Source: Alistipes ihumii AP11
GTDB lineage: Bacteria > Bacteroidota > Bacteroidia > Bacteroidales > Rikenellaceae
NCBI RefSeq assembly: GCF_025144665.1
Contig: NZ_CP102294.1
Coordinates: 1,240,001-1,304,000, forward strand
Reading direction: 5' to 3'
Length of the DNA stretch: 64,000 bases
A model generated the notes under the pieces. It saw only the letters and a program-made list of their open reading frames with translations, ran no database searches and was not told the DNA's origin. Shown here piece by piece: positions 57,290 to 64,000 of the stretch (positions within the stretch are counted from its first letter, which is position 1; the number at the start of each line of letters is the position of its first letter). A program made the translations under genes and the position numbers.

Positions 57290-60200
57290 TCAGAACCCGA
57301 GATCGAGCGAGAATACGACCTGAGGCTGAATAGGCATGGCCACGCCGCCGGAGTTGTAGAACTCGGGGTCCTGACCGTGCAGCTTCTTGTCGGAGTAAAG
57401 CAGCCAAAGGTCTTTGCCCGTCACGCGGATCGAGGCGCTCTTGAAGAAATGGCTTTTGCGGATCCAGCTCGACGGCACGTCATAGGCGAACGAGATGGAC
57501 TTCAGGCGGATGAAATCGCCCTTGGCCACCCGGACGTCCGAGTAGTTGTAGTTGTTATACGGATAGGCGTTGCCCAGTTCCATCGACGCGGTCAGCAGGT
57601 CGGCAATCGACGGAACATTCGTCTTCAACTCGTCTCCAGATTTCACCCACCGGTTCTTGAAGTCGTTCGGAAGGGCGTTGATGTCGCTGTACGTATCGCG
57701 GAAAACCGGGTCGAGACGAACCACGTTGCCTGCGGCGAAGCTGAAGAACAGGTTCATCGACAGGTTCTTCCACCGGACCGTGGTATTCAGACCGCCGGTG
57801 TACTTCGGATCGACCGTACCCTCGTACTTCAGGAAGTCGGTTTCAGTACCTTGCATGTAAACGTCGGTCGTCAGATTGCCGTCCTGGTCGTAGAACATCG
57901 GGATACCGCTGTCGGGATCGAGCCCGGCGAACGGAATCGAGAAGAGGCTGTGCACCGGATAGCCGTTCTTGTTGCCGCCCTCCTGACGTACCATATCCCA
58001 GACCTGAGGTTCGTTCTTCGCGTTCTTGATCTCGTTGTGCGAATAACCGAAAGTCAGGTTGGCCGTCCAGCTCCAGTCCTTGGTCCGGATGATCGTACCG
58101 CCCAACGTCACGTCGAAGCCGTAAGCGCTCAGGTCGCAATAGTTGGCGTATTTCCACATGTTGCCGCCGATACCCGACACCTTGATCAGGTTGATCAGGT
58201 CGAAACTCTGACGGTTATAGTAGTCCAAGCTGAAATTCAGCCGACCGTCGAACATCGTCAGGTCGTAGCCGACGTTGAACTGATAGTTCTTCTCCCACGT
58301 CAGGTCCTTGTTCTCGAGCTCCTCGATCACCATGCCGTTCTCGGTATTTCCCGGGCGGTACACCTCGTTGTAGCGATACACGACGCTCGAGTTGGTCGCC
58401 AGACCCGTATTGGCCGACAGACCGTAGCTCAGGCGCAGGCCCATCACGTCCACCTTCTCGGCATTCTCCATGAACTTCTCGTTAGCGATGTTCCAGCGGG
58501 CTCCCAGGTTCCACGTAGGCAACCAGCGGGCCGAGCTCGAACTTCCCAGGCCGTTGTTTCCGTCGTAACGGAACGTAGCCGAAACCGAATAGCGACGGTC
58601 GTAGGTATAGTCGGCATTCGCATAAAAGGCGGCCTGACGGTCGTATGTCTGCGTCATACTATAATAAGGGAACTGACGAGCGATCAGCATCTCGAACAGC
58701 TTCGGATCGATCGCTACCACTCCGCCGTAATCGTACTGATAGCCGTAACCGCTGTTCGAGTTGAAGTGGCGGTCGGCGAACTTGGCCTGCACGCCGCCCA
58801 GCACATTGAGCTCCTGCGTCCGGACGCCGTTGTCGAACACCTTGTTGTACGAAAGCGAGTTACGCACGTCATAGGCCCTCATCGACATTTCGTCGCGGTT
58901 GTAGAAACCGCCGTAGGGCAACACGACCACCGGCTCGGCCGACGGATCGTTCGGGTCGCGGTACAGGTAGGGATTCATTTCGCGGATCGTCGAGTTGCCG
59001 GCGGCCCGATAGGCATTGGCCGCATTGGACTTCTCGTGCACCCGGTGTTCGGTATCGGTCTTCACGTAACGCAAAGCTCCGATAAAGCTATACTTCAACC
59101 CCTTGATGATTTGATAGTTCAGCTCGCCCTGCAACCTCAGGTCGGCTACGTCGATGTGGATGCGGTTGTACTTCAGCTCGTCGAAGATATTGAACGGAGC
59201 GTAGTTCAGTGTCGTGTACTCCAGGTTGCCGTTCTCGTCGTAAGGACGCAGCGCGCGGCTCGTGTTGAGCGCATAACTGAACGGGTTGATATCGAAATCG
59301 CGGTTGTACTCGCCGGTCACGACGTCGGTCTGACGGCCGAACGTACCGGGAGTATCCTGACTGCGGTACATTCCGTTGACGGCGAAGGCGGTCGAAACCT
59401 TCTTGCTGATCGTGTAGTCGTTGCGGAACGACATCGTGTAGCGGTCCACCTTATCGTTGGCCACCGTCCAGCCCGCATCGTTCATGAAGCCTACCGAAGC
59501 ATAGGTCTTCGACTTCTCCGTACCGGCCGAGATGCTGACGCTGTGGTTCTGGATCAGCGAATTGCGGAACAGCAGGTCGAACCAGTCCGTATTGGCGAAA
59601 GCATATTTATAAAGGAATGCCTCGCGGGCGTTTTTCGTATTTTCCAAACCGAACTGACCTTTCGATTCATCATAAGAATGGATCAAATTCCACATGATGC
59701 CGTACATACCGGACGAAGACTGATTGACGATCTGCGAGGTGAGCAACCCCTTGCGTTCCATTTCGGCATTGACGGACATCTGGTCGAACGAGTTCATGAT
59801 ATTGTACTGATCGTACGAGGGCTTCGTGCGGATCGTGAAGTCGCCGTGGTAGCGGACGATCGGCTCGCCGAGCTGCGTACTCTTGCCCCGCTTGGTCGTG
59901 ATGACGATCACGCCGTTCATCGCGCGGGCGCCGTACATGGCCGTAGCGGCGGCATCCTTCAGAATGTCGAACGTCTCGATGTCCTCGGCATTGATACCGG
60001 CCACCGAAGAGCCCAGCAACGTCGTCGGGTCGCCGCTCGAGAGCTGGTCGTTCGACACGTTCACCATATCCTCCAGCACCACACCGTCGACGACCCACAG
60101 CGGCTTGTTGTCGCCGGTGATCGACGCGACGCCGCGAATACGCACCTTGGGCGCGGCACCGAACGTACCCGACACGTTCTGCACCGATACGCCGGCCGCC

Positions 60201-60637
60201 TTGCCTTCCAGCATACGGCTGATGTCCGACGTACCGGCCACGTTCAGGTCGGACGCGTTCAGCTTGACCGACGAACCGGTAAAGGTCTGCTTCTTGAGGT
60301 TCTGATAACCGGTGACGACGACCTCGTCGATATCTACGGATGAGCTCTTTAACGCTATGTCGATTTTCGTGCGATTGCCCACGACGACCTCCTGCGGGTC
60401 GTAGCCGACGAAGCTGAACGTCAGCGTAGCGTTCTGCGTCCCTTTCGGAATGGGAATCGTATATGCGCCTTTCGCATCGGTCGTGACGCCGACCGCCGTT
60501 CCCTTCACGGCAACGGTAGCATAGCCTATGGGCGCCCCGTTCCCCGCGTCGGTCACGATACCGCTAATCTTAGTCTGGGCCCAAAGGGCACAGAAGCTAA
60601 AACTAAAAACGATTAATAACAGTAAAGATTTTTTCAT
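57290..60637 (-). CDS. SusC/RagA family TonB-linked outer-membrane protein
   Basis: An 1115-residue TonB-dependent porter. Signal peptide (1-20), a carboxypeptidase-regulatory-like beta-sandwich (ISGIVTDAGNGAPIGYATV onward, to about 105), the plug (QTFTGSSVKLNASDL, LEGKAAGVSVQNVSG, ILKDAAATAMYGARAMNGVIVITTKRGK) and a 22-strand barrel ending VFSLDLGF. Imports the locus's ligand with SusD; no glycosidase, sulfatase or regulator sits nearby, and the HExxH partner suggests peptide or glycopeptide cargo. First gene of the operon. Confidence 0.96.
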   Translation of the reverse strand: MKKSLLLLIVFSFSFCALWAQTKISGIVTDAGNGAPIGYATVAVKGTAVGVTTDAKGAYTIPIPKGTQNATLTFSFVGYDPQEVVVGNRTKIDIALKSSSVDIDEVVVTGYQNLKKQTFTGSSVKLNASDLNVAGTSDISRMLEGKAAGVSVQNVSGTFGAAPKVRIRGVASITGDNKPLWVVDGVVLEDMVNVSNDQLSSGDPTTLLGSSVAGINAEDIETFDILKDAAATAMYGARAMNGVIVITTKRGKSTQLGEPIVRYHGDFTIRTKPSYDQYNIMNSFDQMSVNAEMERKGLLTSQIVNQSSSGMYGIMWNLIHSYDESKGQFGLENTKNAREAFLYKYAFANTDWFDLLFRNSLIQNHSVSISAGTEKSKTYASVGFMNDAGWTVANDKVDRYTMSFRNDYTISKKVSTAFAVNGMYRSQDTPGTFGRQTDVVTGEYNRDFDINPFSYALNTSRALRPYDENGNLEYTTLNYAPFNIFDELKYNRIHIDVADLRLQGELNYQIIKGLKYSFIGALRYVKTDTEHRVHEKSNAANAYRAAGNSTIREMNPYLYRDPNDPSAEPVVVLPYGGFYNRDEMSMRAYDVRNSLSYNKVFDNGVRTQELNVLGGVQAKFADRHFNSNSGYGYQYDYGGVVAIDPKLFEMLIARQFPYYSMTQTYDRQAAFYANADYTYDRRYSVSATFRYDGNNGLGSSSSARWLPTWNLGARWNIANEKFMENAEKVDVMGLRLSYGLSANTGLATNSSVVYRYNEVYRPGNTENGMVIEELENKDLTWEKNYQFNVGYDLTMFDGRLNFSLDYYNRQSFDLINLIKVSGIGGNMWKYANYCDLSAYGFDVTLGGTIIRTKDWSWTANLTFGYSHNEIKNAKNEPQVWDMVRQEGGNKNGYPVHSLFSIPFAGLDPDSGIPMFYDQDGNLTTDVYMQGTETDFLKYEGTVDPKYTGGLNTTVRWKNLSMNLFFSFAAGNVVRLDPVFRDTYSDINALPNDFKNRWVKSGDELKTNVPSIADLLTASMELGNAYPYNNYNYSDVRVAKGDFIRLKSISFAYDVPSSWIRKSHFFKSASIRVTGKDLWLLYSDKKLHGQDPEFYNSGGVAMPIQPQVVFSLDLGF

Positions 60638-61177
60638 AAATTAATTGTTTAGAACCAATAGTATTTTCCTTCCATTTTTTACCTCAATCTCCCTCCCAGA
60701 ATAACCTCCCCTCTTCTGTTACCGCCTTTTTCCGGCACGGATATCCCGGCAGCAAGTCCTGCCAGGATTATAATTCCGTCCGAAAAACTCCGCCGATCAT
60801 TACGATTCGACAGCAACAACGCCCACATCGCAGAACATTTATCACATTCCGAGACGTTTTCCTAACAAATTATCAATCAACATATTCTGCGATCCTGCGC
60901 AAGGTAACAATAATTTACGGAATTGTTAATTTTTTATCCGAAAAAATATTCCAGGATACGGTTATTCGTCCGATTCTTAGCTCTTTTTATCCGCAAAAAA
61001 ACGACACAAGGTATTCCAAGGAAGGGGGTATCCCCCGAATTATCCATTTTTCAAAAACATAAGCCCTGAAAAGTCAAGGGGGTATCTAAAAATTTCGACG
61101 CAGACCGACAGACAAGCGCCGCACATCCCTGCTACGGCATATCGCCGAACCCGGAAACATCGAACAGTCCCAAGCGG
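60638..61177. other. AT-rich regulatory spacer upstream of SusC
   Basis: About 540 bases, the most AT-rich stretch in the window, with no gene. No exact TAnnTTTG was found for susC (TACTATTG, one base off, is near its start). It carries the repeated AAGGGGGTATC boxes listed separately. Confidence 0.5.
61022..61086. repeat. Direct repeat AAGGGGGTATC with palindrome
   Basis: AAGGGGGTATC occurs at 61022-61032 and 61076-61086, 54 bases apart start to start. The first copy is part of the palindrome GGGGGTATCCCCC (61024-61036). It lies between rimM and susC and may be a protein-binding site. Confidence 0.6.
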
Positions 61178-61708
61178 TCAATCGTTCAGATCGATCAGCC
61201 CGTCGGGCAGGTCGAAACGGATCACTCCGTTTTCCAGATCGGTCTCCACGATAAACTCGTCGACGGCCGGCACATAGATTTCCCGGCCGTCGATCCGGAG
61301 CAGAAACAGCGGATTCTCGCCGTCGATGAACTCTTCGATGACTCCGCCGTACGCATCGCCGACCGAAGCCTCGAGTCCTACGAGGTCCTCCAGATAGACG
61401 AGCCCGTCGCCGGGCGGTTCCTCGCCGTCCGCCAATCGTCCGCCGCATAGGAAAAGCTCCCGGCCGATCAGCTCGGCCGTGCGGCGCTCGCTGTAAAAAT
61501 CGGCGAAGACGACCAGCGCTCCGTTGCGCCCGCGACGCTCGAAACGGTCGCAAAAAAGAGGGACCGCCAGTCGGTCGATCTCGACGAACAGCGGCTCCCT
61601 CAAATCAAAATCGTCGGGAAACGTATCGAAAAGGCTTACCAGCAACTCCCCTTCCGAGCCGAAAGACTTCGACACGCGGGCGACGGCTACGCTGGCATTT
61701 CCCGACAT
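61178..61708 (-). CDS. rimM: Ribosome maturation factor RimM
   Basis: A 176-residue 16S rRNA processing factor that binds S19 and helps mature the 30S head. The N-terminal domain begins VARVSKSFGSEGELLVSLF, followed by PLFVEIDRLAVPL, and the PRC-barrel half shows DLVGLEASVGDAYGGV and EIYVPAVDEFIVETD. It follows rpsP by 14 bases, the usual pairing of S16 with RimM. trmD, normally next, is absent. Confidence 0.92.
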   Translation of the reverse strand: MSGNASVAVARVSKSFGSEGELLVSLFDTFPDDFDLREPLFVEIDRLAVPLFCDRFERRGRNGALVVFADFYSERRTAELIGRELFLCGGRLADGEEPPGDGLVYLEDLVGLEASVGDAYGGVIEEFIDGENPLFLLRIDGREIYVPAVDEFIVETDLENGVIRFDLPDGLIDLND

Positions 61709-61722
61709 GGCCTCGGGTCGGA

Positions 61723-62283
61723 CTAAGCCTCGGCGGCGGGCTCCTCCGCAGCAGGGGCCTCCTCCTGCGAAGCGGCTTCCTCGGCAGCAGCCTCGGCCTC
61801 GGCGGCGGCCTGCGCGGCAGCGGCTTCGGCCCGCTTGGCCTCGAGAGCCTTCTCCTTAGCCTCCTTCACTTTCTTCTCTTCCTCCAAACGGGCCTTAACG
61901 GCAGCGGCCTTGTCGCTCGAAAGCTTCGACTCCTTGGCGGAAATCTTGCCGGCCTTCTGCTCGAGCCACTGGGCGAACTTCGCTTCGGCGGCTTCCTGCG
62001 TGAAAGCGCCCTTGCTTACCCCGCCGAGCAGGTGTTTCTTCATCAGCACCCCTTTATAGGAAAGGATGGCCCGACAGGTGTCGGTAGGTTGAGCGCCTTT
62101 CTGCAACCAGTCCAGGGCTTTCTCGAAGTCCAGGTTGATTGTGGCAGGATTGGTGTTCGGGTTATACGACCCGATGTTCTCGATGAACTTACCATCTCGT
62201 GGCGCCCTGCTGTCTGCAACGACGATATGGTAGAAAGGATAGCCCTTCTTACCGCGACGTGCTAATCTGATTTTTACAGGCAT
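61723..62283 (-). CDS. rpsP: 30S ribosomal protein S16 with extended C-terminus
   Basis: A 186-residue S16. The conserved fold occupies about 1-85 ([25 protein letters not shown], then [18 protein letters not shown]). After it comes a Lys-rich segment and a long Ala/Glu-rich, probably helical tail, about twice the E. coli length of 82 residues. Such extensions are known in Bacteroidota S16. The frame is open far upstream, but ATG 62283 is the family start and lies after the promoter. Confidence 0.96.
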   Translation of the reverse strand: MPVKIRLARRGKKGYPFYHIVVADSRAPRDGKFIENIGSYNPNTNPATINLDFEKALDWLQKGAQPTDTCRAILSYKGVLMKKHLLGGVSKGAFTQEAAEAKFAQWLEQKAGKISAKESKLSSDKAAAVKARLEEEKKVKEAKEKALEAKRAEAAAAQAAAEAEAAAEEAASQEEAPAAEEPAAEA

Positions 62284-62333
62284 TTTGAAAAAATTTAAAG
62301 TTATACACAACCTACAATAGCGTAAGCAGGGTG

Positions 62334-62364
62334 CAAAAATAGTTCTTTTTGGCGATTTAACAAA
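62334..62364 (-). promoter_or_regulatory. Promoter of rpsP-rimM
   Basis: Minus strand TTTG (62361-62364), 19 bases, TATTTTTG (62334-62341). A full match to both Bacteroidota elements, about 50 bases before the rpsP start. Confidence 0.82.
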
Positions 62365-62564
62365 GCGCGGATCGTCTTTTTTCTTCTCGGACAGACGTTT
62401 CGCGTTCGAACGGGCCGTCGGCCCTGCCTGAATCGACGGAACATTCCCTGCCTCAGAAGGGAGGCCGCCCCGGCTTCGTCCCGTCGAGCGGCCGACGCCC
62501 GTCTTTGACGGCAAGTTGTTGATAACTGGCGGACCGGAACGACCCTCCGAAAGCCCCGAACGAC

Positions 62565-62572
62565 TACTTTTG
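62565..62572 (+). promoter_or_regulatory. -7 element of the formate/nitrite-type channel
   Basis: TACTTTTG, exact TAnnTTTG, 48 bases before the ATG at 62621. -33 not clear. Confidence 0.55.
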
Positions 62573-62620
62573 CATGACGGGCATCGGGCCCGGCACATAT
62601 ATACCAATCGCCACCCAATC

Positions 62621-63418
62621 ATGAAGGAAACCTTGTCTTCTGCCGAAACACTGGCCGCCGCCGAACAGGCCGCCCTGACCAAAACGAAGCTCGGAACGCG
62701 CAAAACGCTCGTACTGGCCGCGCTAGCCGGAGCCTACATCGCCATAGGCGGCACGCTGTCGCTGCTCGTCGGCTACGGCTTCGCACAAGCGGCCGCCGGC
62801 AATCCGGGTTTACAAAAGCTGCTCTCGGGCGCCATGTTTCCGCTCGGGCTGATTCTGGTCGTTCTGGCCGGAGCGGAGCTGTTCACGGGCAACAACGCCG
62901 TCCTGATTCCGGGAGCGCTCGGCCGCCGGTATCCGTGGAAAGCCGTCGCACGCAACTGGGCGCTCGTCTATCTCGGCAATTTCGCCGGCGCGCTGCTGTT
63001 CGCCTACTTTTTCGTCTACCTGACCGGAGTCGCGGCCTCGGAGCCGTGGAACGAAGCGATCCGGAACATCGCTCTGGCCAAAGTATCCATGCCGTGGCAC
63101 GTCGTACTGCTGAAAGGCATCGGCGCAAACTGGCTCGTATGTCTGGCCGTGTGGCTCGGCATGTGCTCGCGCGGCGCGGCCGGCAAGATTCTCGGCCTGT
63201 GGTTTCCCGTCATGTGCTTCGTCGCGATCGGCTACGAACACAGCATCGCCAACATGTTCTTCATTCCGCTGGGCATGATGCAGGGGGCCGAAGTCGGCTG
63301 GGGCGAGTTCATCGGGAGGAACCTGATTCCGGCCACGCTCGGCAACGTCGCGGGAGGAGCCGTCTTCGTCGGAGGGCTTTACTGGTACGTCTACGGAACG
63401 GGAAAGGCGAAGGAGTAG
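62621..63418 (+). CDS. Formate/nitrite transporter (FNT) family channel
   Basis: A 265-residue six-helix membrane channel of the FocA/NirC family for small anions such as formate or nitrite. Helix signatures: [60 protein letters not shown] and [16 protein letters not shown]. Start ATG 62621 follows the promoter; the open frame extends further upstream without support. No formate dehydrogenase, pyruvate formate-lyase or nitrite reductase gene is nearby, so the anion is not indicated. Confidence 0.93.
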   Translation: MKETLSSAETLAAAEQAALTKTKLGTRKTLVLAALAGAYIAIGGTLSLLVGYGFAQAAAGNPGLQKLLSGAMFPLGLILVVLAGAELFTGNNAVLIPGALGRRYPWKAVARNWALVYLGNFAGALLFAYFFVYLTGVAASEPWNEAIRNIALAKVSMPWHVVLLKGIGANWLVCLAVWLGMCSRGAAGKILGLWFPVMCFVAIGYEHSIANMFFIPLGMMQGAEVGWGEFIGRNLIPATLGNVAGGAVFVGGLYWYVYGTGKAKE

Positions 63419-63565
63419 CCAGCCCCGAAATTTCCAAAGACCCGCACGCAGACCTGCAGTCGGAACAAGACGAGCGGAGAAGACAGCGCCGAACGCCCCC
63501 CTGCCGCCCGCACCGGGAAGAAGATTCCGCCCCTGCCCGCACGAACTCTCCCCGGGCGTAAAGCA

Positions 63566-63599
63566 AGAGCGCCGCACCCGCTACCGGGCACGGCGCTCT
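63566..63599 (-). terminator. Terminator after the lytic transglycosylase gene
   Basis: A stem of about 15 bp with two wobbles (AGAGCGCCG 63566-63574 with 63591-63599, extended inward), then TTGCTTTA on the minus strand. Weak T-run. It lies just after the transglycosylase stop. Confidence 0.6.
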
Positions 63600-63621
63600 C
63601 CATATCCACAGCCGGACACTC

Positions 63622-64000
63622 TTATCGTCCGACACTCGAACAATAAGTTTTGTAACGATCGATCACGCCGTCGACGAAGGCCAGCGTCTGGCGCCCTACG
63701 AACCGCCCGTGACGGACGATCTCGTCCTCGGCATAGGCCGGATCGGACTTCAGCGTCAGGTAATGCGAGACGTCGGTCCACGAGTCGGGGTCGCCCCCGT
63801 ACTTCCGGGCGAGATTCCGGGCGTCGATCACGTGACCGATTCCGCCGTTATAGCATGCCAGTACGATCCGAAGACGGTCCATCTCCGAAGCGGAAGGGCC
63901 GAAGTCGAGCGATTTCTCGATCTTGCCGAGCACCTTGGCCGCCAGCAGGATATTGCTGGCAGGGTCCATCACGCTGCCCTTGAAGCCGAGCTGACGGGCG
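63622..64000 (-). CDS. Lytic transglycosylase (SLT domain, MltF-like), partial
   Basis: The 3' part of a gene whose 5' end lies beyond base 64000. The visible 125 residues carry the SLT fold: GFKGSVMDPASNILLAAKVL (lysozyme-like), LRIVLACYNGGIGHVIDARNLA with the AYNxG-type motif as CYNGG, and the C-terminal substrate groove ending GRQTLAFVDGVIDRYKTYC. Lytic transglycosylases cleave peptidoglycan to 1,6-anhydromuramic products. The N-terminal solute-binding domain expected of MltF is not in view, so MltF is a guess within the family. Confidence 0.8.
   Translation of the reverse strand, partial: ARQLGFKGSVMDPASNILLAAKVLGKIEKSLDFGPSASEMDRLRIVLACYNGGIGHVIDARNLARKYGGDPDSWTDVSHYLTLKSDPAYAEDEIVRHGRFVGRQTLAFVDGVIDRYKTYCSSVGR

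Overview
The window looks like chromosome of a Gram-negative Bacteroidota, most likely order Bacteroidales and possibly a high-GC Rikenellaceae/Alistipes-type gut anaerobe. This is inferred from several things: a SusC/SusD pair, an HExxH import-associated lipoprotein and a DUF4302 protein; an S16 protein with a long Ala/Glu tail; an ADE1-sized PurC; pyruvate phosphate dikinase; a sufBCDS operon; and above all the Bacteroidota promoter element TAnnTTTG found in front of most transcription units. Coding DNA is GC-rich, so long antisense reading frames are common and were discarded. No tRNA, rRNA, CRISPR array, phage or insertion sequence was seen.

Layout. 0-9.2 kb (minus strand): tatA; an operon pepD - lipid kinase - GH78 alpha-L-rhamnosidase; an operon outer-membrane protein - phoH - purC. 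9.2-16.6 kb: cardiolipin synthase (-), a two-helix mini-protein plus greA (+), class II aldolase (-), gpsA-pgi (-). 16.8-25 kb (+): purH, then the cell-shape block mreB-mreC-mreD-mrdA-rodA, ending in a P-loop NTPase gene broken by a one-base deletion. 25-28 kb: PMCA-type calcium ATPase (+), then a gene-poor stretch with a promoter and terminator that could bracket a small RNA. 28.4-36.9 kb (-): RND efflux operon (adaptor, pump, TolC-like channel), a DoxX-like membrane protein, thymidylate kinase. 37-46 kb (-): sufB-sufC-sufD-sufS, and gyrA followed by a TPR protein. 46.5-50.4 kb (+): secreted endonuclease/phosphatase-fold protein and ppdK. 50.4-53 kb (-): an AT-richer island with an amber-interrupted lipoprotein and an alpha/beta hydrolase. 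53-60.6 kb (-): SusC-SusD-zinc metallohydrolase lipoprotein-DUF4302 import locus. 61-64 kb: rpsP-rimM (-), a formate/nitrite-type channel (+) and the 3' part of a lytic transglycosylase gene (-).

Most of the window is housekeeping: envelope growth (Mre/PBP2/RodA, cardiolipin), glycolysis (pgi, fba, ppdK), purines (purC, purH), Fe-S assembly and topology. Promoter positions settle several translation starts (gpsA, cls, ppdK, calcium ATPase), because the longest reading frame would begin inside or upstream of the promoter.

No complete, clearly undescribed multi-gene system is evident. The points most worth a second look are the SusCD/HExxH/DUF4302 locus with repeated GATACCCCC boxes upstream, the candidate small RNA at about 28.1 kb, the terminator-like hairpin in the greA leader, the in-frame amber codon in the 50.7 kb lipoprotein, and the frameshifted NTPase translationally coupled to rodA.
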